This document shows positions 18,352 through 27,079 of a DNA stretch of 41,668 nucleotides, one piece after another. The stretch is from Rubripirellula sp. Its GTDB lineage: Bacteria; Planctomycetota; Planctomycetia; Pirellulales; Pirellulaceae. The position numbers and the translations under genes are program-made. The notes beneath the pieces are model-generated. The model saw only the letters and a program-made list of their open reading frames with translations. It was not told the origin of the DNA and made no database searches. The stretch lies in NCBI GenBank assembly GCA_012270065.1, contig JAAXJB010000106.1, positions 59,106-100,773 on the forward strand, given 5' to 3'. How positions within the stretch are numbered: the stretch's first letter is position 1; every line of letters starts with the position of its first letter.

Positions 18352-18920
18352 TTCTCGTTTTTATCGGCGGGCAAAGCGAACAGAGACTCGACTTTGACAA
18401 TTGCATAGTCGTCTGGAAATGTATGGATGGCCTGAACGAGCATCGAATTGCGCCGAGTCTCTACATTGACATAACTCAAGGCACCCAGCTCCATACGCCC
18501 GCTGGCATCAAACGTATGCAAAAGACCTTCGGTTGGTCCCTCGCCGAGCTGTTGCTGCACCATCCAGAAAAGATCTGGCTCAACCGACTCAAGCTGAAAA
18601 TGAGTGCGGTACTCAACTCCGTCGCGGCACTGAGCACGTTCCGTGCGACTCCCCTTGAGTGACTTTGCCAACAAACACCGTCGCTTTGGCAGCGGTTGAT
18701 GGGCACTGGTGGCCACTTCGCAAAGTGTTACACCGCAGCCGTTCCAGGTGATGACGTGACCACAATTGGTGATGTCAACCTGAGCTTCATAGTGACTGCG
18801 TTCAATACGCCGCGTCTTATGGATCGTATAAAGTTCTGGATGCAGCGACCGGCTAAATACCTGAAACGCCAGTTCGGCAACTTTGGGTCGGACCGAAAGC
18901 ACAATGGAGTTCCGTAACAC
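18348..18920 (-). CDS. DUF2617 family protein
   Basis: A 190-residue soluble protein that I place in DUF2617 on the basis of LSVRPKVAELAFQVFSRSLHPEL at the N-terminus, GHVITWNGCGVTLCEVATSA in the middle, and FDASGRMELGALSYVNVETR with HTFPDDYAIVKVESLF at the end. The family has no assigned biochemical role that I know of. The start is a GTG at 18920; no ATG lies in the N-terminal half, and a second GTG six codons in is possible. Its stop overlaps the start of the HisA-like gene by four bases, tying the two functionally. It is divergent from the PabA-like gene 303 bp away. Confidence 0.8.
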   Translation of the reverse strand: MLRNSIVLSVRPKVAELAFQVFSRSLHPELYTIHKTRRIERSHYEAQVDITNCGHVITWNGCGVTLCEVATSAHQPLPKRRCLLAKSLKGSRTERAQCRDGVEYRTHFQLESVEPDLFWMVQQQLGEGPTEGLLHTFDASGRMELGALSYVNVETRRNSMLVQAIHTFPDDYAIVKVESLFALPADKNEN

Positions 18921-19223
18921 GAATGAGTATAAAAATCCGAAAGAGAAAGCTCATACAACTCGAACTTCACTTCGGTAAAAATCTCTCGGCTCACCAATCG
19001 GCTATGCCTTGAGAATGAATGATCAGCGTCCACCATCAATCCCGGAACCCGCTCTCAATCCCGAAACAATGGACAGTAGCAGCCAAAGGTTTTCCCTGCC
19101 TGCGAAGTTTATTATAGGCACTGTTTCCGAACTGGCTAAAGAGCGTTTAAGCTGGTAGGACAAGAATATCTTTTTTAGGTAACATTTTATTTTACCATTG
19201 ACATCATCAGCGAAGCGTGCGCC
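18921..19223. other. Divergent intergenic region, DUF2617 / pabA-like
   Basis: This 303-bp gap separates two divergent transcription units. The right third is clearly A/T-richer, as expected of a promoter region, and contains the small inverted repeat noted separately. No additional gene or structured RNA was recognised. Confidence 0.5.
19178..19196. promoter_or_regulatory. Inverted repeat upstream of the pabA-like gene
   Basis: GGTAA and TTACC arms flank a nine-base A/T-rich centre, 27 bp before the ATG at 19224. Its place in the 5' region could make it an operator or part of the leader, but a five-base arm is weak evidence. Confidence 0.22.
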
Positions 19224-19802
19224 ATGGTAATCGTGATCGACAACTACGATTCCTTTACTTACAACCTCGTGCAGCGTTTGGGAGAAATTGACCCAAATGT
19301 CGAGATCCGAGTTTTTCGAAACGATCAGTTGTCGATCTCCGAGATCGATGCCATGTCGCCGTCGAGAATTCTCGTTTCGCCTGGCCCCTGCACACCAACT
19401 GAAGCAGGAATCAGTGTTGATTGCGTGAAACACTTCGCTGGGCGTGTACCACTTCTGGGTGTCTGCCTGGGACACCAGTCCATTGGCCAGGCATTTGGGG
19501 CGACAATTGTCCGAGCCCCCGAGTTGATGCATGGTAAAACCGACAACATCAGCCACGACAATCAGGGACTCTTCGCTGACATTGCCAACCCATTCATTGC
19601 AACTCGATACCACAGCCTCGTCATCAAACCGACAACACTGCCAGAGGAATTGACGGTTTCAGCCTGGACTGACACCGGTGGTGAGCGTCAGATCATGGGT
19701 GTTCGACACCGCGATTTCGCTCTTGAAGGCTGGCAATTTCACCCCGAAAGTTTTCTTACACAGCCGGGGATCGAATTATTAAGGCGTTTTCTTAGTTGGT
19801 AG
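19224..19802 (+). CDS. pabA: Class I glutamine amidotransferase, aminodeoxychorismate/anthranilate synthase component II
   Basis: A 192-residue glutaminase of the PabA/TrpG type that supplies ammonia to a chorismate-using partner. The N-terminal IDNYDSFTYNLVQ, SPGPCTP, the nucleophile Cys81 in GVCLGHQ, RYHSL, and the His173/Glu175 pair in FHPES are all present, so it should be active. Sequence alone does not separate the folate/methanopterin branch (PabA) from tryptophan (TrpG); many bacteria use one subunit for both. The symbol is therefore tentative. No PabB or TrpE gene lies in the window. It is divergent from the DUF2617-HisA-like pair and its stop is 10 bp from the stop of the convergent amidohydrolase gene. 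Confidence 0.88.
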   Translation: MVIVIDNYDSFTYNLVQRLGEIDPNVEIRVFRNDQLSISEIDAMSPSRILVSPGPCTPTEAGISVDCVKHFAGRVPLLGVCLGHQSIGQAFGATIVRAPELMHGKTDNISHDNQGLFADIANPFIATRYHSLVIKPTTLPEELTVSAWTDTGGERQIMGVRHRDFALEGWQFHPESFLTQPGIELLRRFLSW

Positions 19803-19812
19803 GGGTGAATTT

Positions 19813-20802
19813 TCAGGACACCTTGGCAAAGAATACCTTTTCCGCAGTATCACGCAACATCCAGTTACGCTCAGATTGCGACAGTGAATCCATATGATCA
19901 CGAATCAATGCGATCGATGATTCATAATCGTGCTTGCCCTGAACCTGATAGGGACAATCGCTTGCCCACATCAACCGCTGCGGTGAAAACTCATCGACCA
20001 CCCGGTTCAGCATCGGAAGAAGATCTTTGTACGGCGGATTCTTTTGACCGAGTGCGTAAAAAGCTGAAGTCTTGACGTACACATTTTTGTGCCTTGCGAG
20101 CCGGCACAAGGCGTTCAGTTCAGCAGGGATGATTTCCCCACTGATCCCAACACGCCCAAAATGATCAATGACAACGCGGGTTTCTGGATATCGAGTGCAA
20201 AGCTGATCCACCACTTCCAGATCACTCGGATTGATCAGGGGACAAATACTCAAGTTTTTGTTACCAGCCGTTTCCCAGAGCTTTGCCATCCCGGAATCAC
20301 CTGTCCATTGATTGACCTCCTGTCCGCGACGCGAAATACGGAATCCACGAACTCCCGCAGCGGCCAGTGATCGGACCTGTCTCGTCAAATCAACAGCAGT
20401 ATGATCAATGATTCCAACCCCTGAAAAAACTCCGGGATGCTCTTTGATCATGTCGAGCATGTAAGAATTGTCCGTGTTGTAAAAACTCATCTGAATCAGG
20501 ACCACCCGCTGCACGCCCGCCGGCCGGCACTCTGCAAACAGTTGCTGCGGTGTAAAACTCGGCGGCTTCATGTCCCTGACAGAGTACCGACTTTTGTCGA
20601 TTGGGTAGCGTCGTAAATCAGGGGTCCAAACATGCACATGTGCATCAATCCAGCCCGATTCAATTGCTGACGGCGTCTCATTCTTCTGCCCCACTTCGTC
20701 GGCGTGAGCACGCGATGGCTCGCTGAACAGTTTCGGTGTGAACAGGGGAGCTGTGGATGCAGCAGCCCGCAGAAAAACACGTCTGGAAATCTGTCGGCTC
20801 AT
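19813..20802 (-). CDS. TAT-exported amidohydrolase (amidohydrolase_2 family)
   Basis: A 329-residue metal-dependent hydrolase of the amidohydrolase_2 family, which includes 2-pyrone-4,6-dicarboxylate lactonases. The N-terminus is a twin-arginine signal (SRRVFLRAAAST), so the folded enzyme is probably exported to the periplasm. Metal-site motifs are WIDAHVHVW (HxH, near residue 53), a histidine in VVIDHFG and the aspartate in LMWASDCPY near residue 285. The barrel appears complete. The natural substrate is unknown; many planctomycete paralogues lie next to sugar- or polymer-degrading genes. It ends 10 bp from the pabA-like stop and 250 bp of non-coding sequence separates it from the arylsulfatase on the same strand. 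Confidence 0.87.
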   Translation of the reverse strand: MSRQISRRVFLRAAASTAPLFTPKLFSEPSRAHADEVGQKNETPSAIESGWIDAHVHVWTPDLRRYPIDKSRYSVRDMKPPSFTPQQLFAECRPAGVQRVVLIQMSFYNTDNSYMLDMIKEHPGVFSGVGIIDHTAVDLTRQVRSLAAAGVRGFRISRRGQEVNQWTGDSGMAKLWETAGNKNLSICPLINPSDLEVVDQLCTRYPETRVVIDHFGRVGISGEIIPAELNALCRLARHKNVYVKTSAFYALGQKNPPYKDLLPMLNRVVDEFSPQRLMWASDCPYQVQGKHDYESSIALIRDHMDSLSQSERNWMLRDTAEKVFFAKVS

Positions 20803-21052
20803 CGGGCTTTACCTCATTGCAATGAATACTTCGTTTGCAGACGTGACGGAAAAACAGCCTCGCCGCAGATGCCAAATTCAATCACGCAAACTGCGATTCA
20901 AGGATACTGAGCATCCTTTTCTACCAGCTGGCTTGTTCATTGACTTTTGCTGACAACAAATTGGAATTTCGAACGCAGAGCATGAACAGGAATGCTTCCC
21001 ATTCCTGAAACACGGGATGTGGTCATCGATGATTCCAAGACCGTGTATCGAA

Positions 21053-22846
21053 TCACTTTTTGGTGACGTATACAAAATACGCACCATGCACTGCCCCATC
21101 TTCAGATTCGAAGACTGCCGAAAGCGTTTTTTTACCCGGCTTCACCGTAAGATCAAAAACCACCTCTTTGGCACCTTTCTGGATTGGCTTGGCAACGGTC
21201 ACATCACCGATTTGAAGCTTTGCCGTCACAGGATTGATTGCAACGCCGGGCGTCGTTCGGAACGCTTTCGCACCGGGCACTGGCGCTCCCGGCGCAAGCG
21301 GCGCGGCAATCTCGAGATCCTGTTCCTCGGGCCAGCGTCTTAACCGGAATTCATACTCGCCGGGTTCAACAACTTGCACATTCCAGAATCCTGTGTTGCC
21401 TTTCCCATTCATGGCACGACGCACGTGACTCTGATTCCACGGGGTCGATCCTGTTGTGATCCAATCGTGAGAGGTCAATCTCGCAGGGTTGTCCGCCGGG
21501 TGGCCGAGATAAATCGCTGTTGCGTTTGCAAACGAAGGTTCAATTTCAGCCCACCAGGCGTCGTAAAAATCGGTCAGCCTTGCAACGACCTTGGGGTGAT
21601 CCCCGGCAACATTCTGTTTCTGGCCGGGATCCGCTTTGATGTCATACAACTCTTTTCCATTGTTCAAACGCCACTGTGAAGTCATGACAGCGCTCTTCCG
21701 CCACTTGATAGGATCTTTCACCCGTTGCGAGTCGGTGACCAGAATCCGATCCGGCCAATTTCGAGGAGGCTTCCCGCTCAACAATGGCGTGATCGAGACA
21801 CCATCAAACTTGACATTGCTGGGTGACTTCACGTCGCACAAATCGATCAACGTCGGCAGAACATCGACGTATGCAGTGATCGCACCAACATCGCGACCGC
21901 CCGACAGATCACCGTTTGGCCACCGGACAAACAGAGGTACACGGTGGCCGCCATCGTACTCGCTTCCCTTTTTCCCACGCATTCCGGAATTAAAAACGCG
22001 GTCTCCCGAGGAAGTGCCGTTGTCGGTTGTAAATATGAAAATGGTGTCGTCTGCCAAGCCTTCTTCTTCGAGAAAAGAACGCAATTGACCAACGTTCTGA
22101 TCGATATTGGCAATCATTCCATAAAAGTTCGCCAAGTTGACGTTCTGATCCTGATAGGGCTCACTGAACTCTTCTGGTGAGTGCATGGGCCCGTGGGGAG
22201 CATTGGTGGCGATGTAAGCGAGAAATGGTTTTCCAGCCTGCTTCTGGGCCTTGATGAAATCCTTCGCGTAACGGAAGAAAACATCCGTGCAAAAGCCTTT
22301 CACTGCTTCCGGCTTGCCATTGTGCCAATAGCTGCCGTCAAAGTAGGCGTTGTCCCAGTAATCCGGGGTCTGTCCCACGCCGCCCCCTCCATGTCGCATC
22401 ACCTCGGTAAAACCGCGATCTTCGGGCCTGTAAGGATAGTTGTCGCCGAGATGCCACTTTCCGAACATCCCCGTCGCATAGCCATTGTCTTTGAATACCT
22501 GGCCCATGGTGACTTCATTTTCACGCAGCATGGATCGGCCCATGATGGTGTGCCAGACACCGGTCCGATTCGTCCAGTGCCCCGTCAGAAAGGCGGCGCG
22601 CGTCGGGGAACAGGTGGGAGCCACGTGATAGTCGACCAAACGCACCGAATCAGCATGCAAGGCGTCAAGGTTTGGCGTTTTCAGAACTGGATTTCCGTGG
22701 CATGACAAGTCGCCGTATCCCTGGTCATCGGTAATCACAATCACAACATTTGGTTTTGTCTCGCCGCGGGCAAACGAAGCTCCGAGACAAATTGCAATCG
22801 AGCAAGAAACAGTCAAAAACAGGTTTGAAAGACGTGGAAGGGGCAT
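21053..22846 (-). CDS. Secreted arylsulfatase with C-terminal extension
   Basis: A 597-residue type I sulfatase. Start ATG 22846 is chosen because it yields a clear signal peptide (about residues 1-27, ending in FARG); the frame is open further upstream but reads as non-coding. Metal and catalytic motifs: VIVITDDQGYGDLS near residue 38, the formylglycine-forming Cys79 in CSPTRAAFLTG, FGKWHLGD near residue 125 and TTDNGTSSG. Cys in CxPxR needs oxidation by a formylglycine-generating enzyme, not seen in the window. After the usual domain (to about 460) there is an extra beta-rich C-terminal segment of about 120 residues (GEYEFRLRRWPEEQ onward), possibly a carbohydrate- or surface-binding module. 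The exact sulfate ester substrate cannot be deduced; arylsulfatase A-like annotation is usual. Confidence 0.92.
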   Translation of the reverse strand: MPLPRLSNLFLTVSCSIAICLGASFARGETKPNVVIVITDDQGYGDLSCHGNPVLKTPNLDALHADSVRLVDYHVAPTCSPTRAAFLTGHWTNRTGVWHTIMGRSMLRENEVTMGQVFKDNGYATGMFGKWHLGDNYPYRPEDRGFTEVMRHGGGGVGQTPDYWDNAYFDGSYWHNGKPEAVKGFCTDVFFRYAKDFIKAQKQAGKPFLAYIATNAPHGPMHSPEEFSEPYQDQNVNLANFYGMIANIDQNVGQLRSFLEEEGLADDTIFIFTTDNGTSSGDRVFNSGMRGKKGSEYDGGHRVPLFVRWPNGDLSGGRDVGAITAYVDVLPTLIDLCDVKSPSNVKFDGVSITPLLSGKPPRNWPDRILVTDSQRVKDPIKWRKSAVMTSQWRLNNGKELYDIKADPGQKQNVAGDHPKVVARLTDFYDAWWAEIEPSFANATAIYLGHPADNPARLTSHDWITTGSTPWNQSHVRRAMNGKGNTGFWNVQVVEPGEYEFRLRRWPEEQDLEIAAPLAPGAPVPGAKAFRTTPGVAINPVTAKLQIGDVTVAKPIQKGAKEVVFDLTVKPGKKTLSAVFESEDGAVHGAYFVYVTKK

Positions 22847-23299
22847 TGATTGACCAAAACAGGAGGGACGGGAGGTGCGCTGACAGATTCGGCCGCATCC
22901 CACCATGTCAGGAATTTGGACCGAGTCAGAGCCTGATTGTATCTCAATGAGCCCGCCCATGCTCTCTGCGGGCTGTGATCCCCACGGGAGTGCCTGCGTT
23001 GAGTGCACTCATCCTGAAACAAAACCTGAAGCGAACCCAATGAATCTCGCAGCCGACAGAGCCGACCACCCCGCCAAACGAAGGGGCAATGGAGGGCCCT
23101 CAAACCGGGCAGAACAACGCCGAAACATCCGTAAAACATGAGAAAAACCTGCTTTTCGCGGCAGTTCACGTCGCGGCTCTGTCAGACAACCCAAAAACCG
23201 TTCAGATGAGGGTTAACGGGTGGCTATAATTTCGGTACTCCGTGTACCCTGCGAACAGGAATCGCTGGACCCTGATAATCCTGAACAGAAGCGAAAAAG
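22847..23299. other. Divergent intergenic region, arylsulfatase / flavoprotein
   Basis: A 453-bp gap between divergent genes. Short open frames here lack coding character. A promoter-like pair upstream of the flavoprotein gene is listed separately. I see no RNA gene, repeat array or mobile-element remnant. Confidence 0.5.
23201..23230 (+). promoter_or_regulatory. Candidate promoter of the flavoprotein gene
   Basis: TTCAGA (23201-23206) and a perfect TATAAT (23225-23230) are separated by 18 bases, and the start codon follows 70 bp later. The -35 match is modest. Spacing and position are good for a housekeeping-type promoter. Confidence 0.4.
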
Positions 23300-24544
23300 A
23301 TGAAATCACAATACGATTGCGTGGTAATCGGCGGTGGCCCCGGTGGTTGTTCCGCTGCAGCAATTGTTGCTGAGGCTGGTTGCGACACCCTGTTGATCGA
23401 GCGGGAAGCGTTGCCTCGCTTTCACGTCGGGGAATCTTTGATGCCCGAGACGTTCTGGCCGCTCCAGCGACTCGGATTGACCGATCGCATCCGCACGAAC
23501 GGCTGGCAGGTCAAGAAAAGTGTCCAGTTCGTGACGCACAAAGGGACTGAATCCGAGCCGTTCTTTTTCCGTGAGCACGACGACCGTGATTGCAGCGAAA
23601 CCTGGCAGGTTGAGCGGAGCGAATTTGACAAGATGCTGTTTGACCGTGCTGCGGAATTGGGTGCCGATTGTTATGACCGCACGCGGCTTGTTGACGTCAG
23701 GTTTGATGAGTCGGGAGCCGCATGTGGCGTGGTCGTCAAACTGGCGAACGAGGAACTGAAAGAGATCGACTGCCGCGTTGTGATCGACGGCACCGGCCAG
23801 CAGTCATTCATTGCCAACAAGCTGGGCTTGAAGCAGGTTGACCCCGACCTGAAGAAAGCAGCCATTTGGACGTATTACAAGGATGCGGTGCGGGGCGAGG
23901 GCGATAACGAAGGCGCCACCATCATCATGAACACCGCTAACAAGGAAGCATGGTTCTGGTTCATCCCGCTGTCGCGCGGGATCACGAGCATCGGTTGCGT
24001 GTCAGACAACGACTACCTGCTCAAGGGCCGTGGAAAACCAGAGCAGGTTTTCTTCGAAGAACTCGAGCAATGCCCCGGTCTGACACATCGTCTCGCCAAC
24101 GCCACCCAACTGGGCGATATCCGCACGGCGAAGGAGTTTTCCTACATGACGAAAGCGAACGCGGGCGACGGTTGGGTTCTGGTCGGTGATGCGCTCGGGT
24201 TCATTGATCCAGTTTATTCCTCGGGTGTCTACTTTGCGTTGGAAATGGGAGTAAGAGCCGGTGATGCCGTTGCCGAAGGGTTCAAGAAGGGAGACTTGAG
24301 TGCACAACAGCTGGGCAGCTGGTGTGATGACTTCAAAGAGGGAGCCAAGTTGATTCGCAAGCTCGTCCACGCCTTTTACACGAAGGAATTCAGCATCGGA
24401 CGATTTATGAAAGAGCATCCCGAGCACAGGGGTAGCGTGACGAACCTGCTCATTGGACGCATCTTCGATGAGGGTACCGCGAGGGTGTTCGACGACATGG
24501 ATGCCTCCATCTCTCGAGCGAAAGCCGCCGCAGCCCAGATGTAG
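23300..24544 (+). CDS. FAD-dependent oxidoreductase of the halogenase/geranylgeranyl reductase superfamily
   Basis: A 414-residue single-component flavoprotein. The N-terminal dinucleotide fold is VIGGGPGGCSAAAIVAEAG (residues about 9-27) and PRFHVGESLMP follows at about 39-49, a signature shared by flavin-dependent halogenases and related monooxygenases. GDALGFIDPVYSSGV (near residue 296) is the second FAD motif. Trp218-Phe-Trp220-Phe-Ile-Pro223 matches the WxWxIP motif used to recognise flavin-dependent halogenases, though this motif also occurs in non-halogenating relatives, so halogenation is not proven. No flavin reductase, carrier protein or biosynthetic cluster is nearby. ATG 23300 is preceded by a weak AG-rich stretch. 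It is probably monocistronic; a small TCAGG/CCTGA hairpin lies just after the stop. Confidence 0.83.
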   Translation: MKSQYDCVVIGGGPGGCSAAAIVAEAGCDTLLIEREALPRFHVGESLMPETFWPLQRLGLTDRIRTNGWQVKKSVQFVTHKGTESEPFFFREHDDRDCSETWQVERSEFDKMLFDRAAELGADCYDRTRLVDVRFDESGAACGVVVKLANEELKEIDCRVVIDGTGQQSFIANKLGLKQVDPDLKKAAIWTYYKDAVRGEGDNEGATIIMNTANKEAWFWFIPLSRGITSIGCVSDNDYLLKGRGKPEQVFFEELEQCPGLTHRLANATQLGDIRTAKEFSYMTKANAGDGWVLVGDALGFIDPVYSSGVYFALEMGVRAGDAVAEGFKKGDLSAQQLGSWCDDFKEGAKLIRKLVHAFYTKEFSIGRFMKEHPEHRGSVTNLLIGRIFDEGTARVFDDMDASISRAKAAAAQM

Positions 24545-24758
24545 GGTTTCACCGACAAGATTTAACGGTCAGGCACTTCCTGATCCCGCTTTCCAGCCCA
24601 CGTAGCTGTCGTTTGATAAAAATCCGGCTTCTTTTTTGACGGATCGGGCAGGGATGGATACATTCAAGTAGCCTCCAAAGCATGGATCATCCCGTTTAAA
24701 AGCATGAAACGGGAAGTTCATGTTCCCTTCATGCTCGACGTTCGAAATTGGGGATCCC

Positions 24759-26063
24759 GTGAAAATCTCGTCGCTTTGTTTGACGCTGGTCGCTCTTTCA
24801 TGCATGGCATTGTGCTTCGCCCCACAACACGCATGTGGTTCCGATGAGTCGACAAACATCCGAAGATCCAGTCTCTACCGAGGGTTGACCAGCAAGAGCG
24901 AAACAACACGCTTAAGAACGATCCTGAACTGTCGACGGGAATCGATCCATCTCAAAAATGAGCTGACGGTGTTGGGCGCTGCCACACGGGAAGCCATCAC
25001 GGAAGCTGAAACCGAGAATAATCTCCGGACAAGCACATCACAGTTGCTGTACCTGATTGGTACGGTTCACGAGCCCGAAATCGAAGCGGTGTTGATCGAA
25101 GCTTTGGCATCGCCCTATCTTGGGATTCGCATGCTGGCGACCGATGTCCTGGGGCAGAACCGATTTCATGGTTCCATTGAGGATCTGAAACAGCAAGTCA
25201 GTTGTCCGGAATACAAAGCGATGTACGGCTTCCGCTTCAACCTGTTGCGAGCCTTTACGCAAATGAAGCATCCAGACGCGATCGATTTTCTTACCGCCCT
25301 GTACCCAAGGCTCGATGGTCAATTACGACACCTGATTGGTACGGCACTTGATGCAGTCACTGTGGACGATTTCATGGGTGACGAACAACGCTTTGCCGAA
25401 TGGCAAGCTGCCAGAGTCGCCCCGGAGAACAAAGCCCCAGCCCCAAAAGCAGATGAAGATCCCGACAGGATTGTCTTCAAGCCAGCCGGCTATGAATCCG
25501 AATCGATGAACCGGATCAAATTCGCCAAGAGCCAGTATTACGGAATCAATATCCACGCCAAGCGAATCATGTTCATCATTGATCACTCCGGTAGCATGGA
25601 AGAACCGGCCCCGGGAGGAGTGAACCGCCTCACACGTGCGAAGCTTGAACTGATCAAGGTAATCCGCGAATTACCGGAAGAGACCGAGTTTGCACTGATG
25701 TTTTACGAAACCAATGTTCGTTACTGGCGAAAAGAGCTGGTCCTTGCAAGCGAGGAAAACAAACTGGAGGCGATCGATTTTGTTCGCCGCCTCGGATTTG
25801 GTGATCGCACCAACACCTACGGTGCTCTTCGAGGATCGCTGACTTTCGACGACGATCTCGAAACCGTATTCATGCTGACCGATGGAAAACCGACCATCGG
25901 TGTCACCGTTCAACCCGCTAAGATTCTGGAAGACATTCTCGGTCGTAATCGATTTCGAAATCTCAACTACAATACCATCGGCATCGCGGTGAACCCGGCC
26001 ACTGAGGCATTCCTGAAACAACTCGCTGTGGGTTCCGGTGGCGAATACCGTCGGGCGTTTTGA
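24759..26063 (+). CDS. Secreted HEAT-repeat and von Willebrand factor A domain protein
   Basis: A protein of about 434 residues. GTG 24759 puts a typical signal peptide at the very N-terminus (VKISSLCLTLVALSCMALCF); an ATG at 24720 would add 13 residues in front. Residues about 60-200 look like alpha-helical HEAT-like repeats (for example VLIEALASPYLGIRMLATDVLG). Residues about 268-434 form a VWA domain with an intact metal-ion-dependent adhesion site: Asp275-x-Ser277-x-Ser279 in DHSGSM, a threonine in the following loop region (GDRTNTYGA) and Asp in MLTDGKP. Such domains mediate metal-dependent protein binding. It probably acts in the periplasm or at the surface. The partner is unknown. It ends in a convergent arrangement with a beta-propeller gene, with a strong hairpin between them. 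Confidence 0.85.
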   Translation: MKISSLCLTLVALSCMALCFAPQHACGSDESTNIRRSSLYRGLTSKSETTRLRTILNCRRESIHLKNELTVLGAATREAITEAETENNLRTSTSQLLYLIGTVHEPEIEAVLIEALASPYLGIRMLATDVLGQNRFHGSIEDLKQQVSCPEYKAMYGFRFNLLRAFTQMKHPDAIDFLTALYPRLDGQLRHLIGTALDAVTVDDFMGDEQRFAEWQAARVAPENKAPAPKADEDPDRIVFKPAGYESESMNRIKFAKSQYYGINIHAKRIMFIIDHSGSMEEPAPGGVNRLTRAKLELIKVIRELPEETEFALMFYETNVRYWRKELVLASEENKLEAIDFVRRLGFGDRTNTYGALRGSLTFDDDLETVFMLTDGKPTIGVTVQPAKILEDILGRNRFRNLNYNTIGIAVNPATEAFLKQLAVGSGGEYRRAF

Positions 26064-26095
26064 ACCGGCCGCATACCGAACGCCGGAAACATCAC

Positions 26096-26134
26096 CTGGG
26101 CCACACTCATCCTCGCTGAGGGAGTGCGGCCCAG
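26096..26134. terminator. Hairpin between convergent genes (likely bidirectional terminator)
   Basis: Arms at 26096-26108 and 26122-26134 pair over 13 bases with one mismatch (G-T type on one strand), and CCTC/GAGG inside extends the stem to a three-base loop. It lies in the 95-bp gap between two convergent stop codons. There is no T-run on either side, so it is not a textbook intrinsic terminator, yet position and stability suit transcription termination or mRNA end protection. Confidence 0.65.
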
Positions 26135-26158
26135 TTCAACCAGAACATTGCTGAATTT

Positions 26159-27079
26159 TCAACGCAAAGGAGCACCGACGAGTGCTTTTCCGTTGGTTGT
26201 CAGAATCTGGAAGTGGTGGGCGCGATACGGACCTTCAAAAGTCCAAACGATTTTCTTGTCGGGAGTCACTTCCAGAAGCTTGATCCCTTTCTTTGCGTGG
26301 TAAGCCGTGATCACGGTATTGCCATTGGGAAGACGTTGGCCGCCACATGCATCATCGATGGGATTGCCCGGCAGATCTGCATTGCCGACTTTCCAGACGA
26401 CCTTGCCATTGGGATCCATTTCGACCACCTTGTTTCCATTGGTCAAACAGACAAGCGTATTTCCATTTTCAAATCGAATGGCTGTGAAGGGCCAGTTCTT
26501 GGCCGCTCGCCCGCCCAGCGCTTCCATGTCCGTCGGAAACTCACTGACCACCTCTCCGGCAGGCGTGTACTCTTTGACTTTGAATGCAAGAAGGTGGGGC
26601 ACCAGGTAATTGCCGTTGGCAAGTTTCCGCGCCATCCGTGTCTGCATATGGGCATTATCGGTTTCGGGCTGCAGCACAACCTCCACGGCGATCTTCCCAT
26701 CTTTCGCTACCTCCAGCAATCGAGGCTTGCTACCCAGTTCGGTTATCAGGGTATTGCCATTGGCAAGTCGCTGGACGGTACCAATTTCCTTGTTGGTGGG
26801 GTCAAGCTTGTACTCAAACACCACCTCTTTGCTGGGTGTAAACTCACGGACGAGGTTACCCCATGCAATCAGTACGTTGCCATCTGGCAACACCCACCCA
26901 TCGCGTGCTCCCGCGCGACCTGCATCCCATTTCGGCTTGCCATCTTCATCAACGATCCCGGTAAAGTCCGGACCAGCAACAAAGAAAGAGTGTTTGATTT
27001 CTGCAGCCTGACCCTGCATCACAAAAGCAAACAAACCAAAAAACAAAACAGTGAATTTCAATCTCGTTTGGTTCATCAT
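26159..27079 (-). CDS. Secreted beta-propeller protein with LPNGNTL-type repeats
   Basis: A protein of about 306 residues. The tandem ATGs at 27079 and 27076 give a signal peptide (MMNQTRLKFTVLFFGLFAFV, cleavage near QAA); the longer open frame up to 27157 adds nothing recognisable. The mature protein has six or more blades, each with a variant of xLxNGNxLI followed by xxGxxVxEVxxxGxxVW (LPDGNVLIAW, LANGNTLITEL, LANGNYLVPHL, FENGNTLVCL, LPNGNTVITAY). This repeat type belongs to PQQ-like/arylsulfotransferase-like propellers. No catalytic histidine set of arylsulfotransferases is evident. The protein is probably a periplasmic binding or scaffolding propeller. It is a distant structural relative of the propeller at 10.2-11.5 kb but not a recent duplicate. 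Confidence 0.85.
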   Translation of the reverse strand: MMNQTRLKFTVLFFGLFAFVMQGQAAEIKHSFFVAGPDFTGIVDEDGKPKWDAGRAGARDGWVLPDGNVLIAWGNLVREFTPSKEVVFEYKLDPTNKEIGTVQRLANGNTLITELGSKPRLLEVAKDGKIAVEVVLQPETDNAHMQTRMARKLANGNYLVPHLLAFKVKEYTPAGEVVSEFPTDMEALGGRAAKNWPFTAIRFENGNTLVCLTNGNKVVEMDPNGKVVWKVGNADLPGNPIDDACGGQRLPNGNTVITAYHAKKGIKLLEVTPDKKIVWTFEGPYRAHHFQILTTNGKALVGAPLR

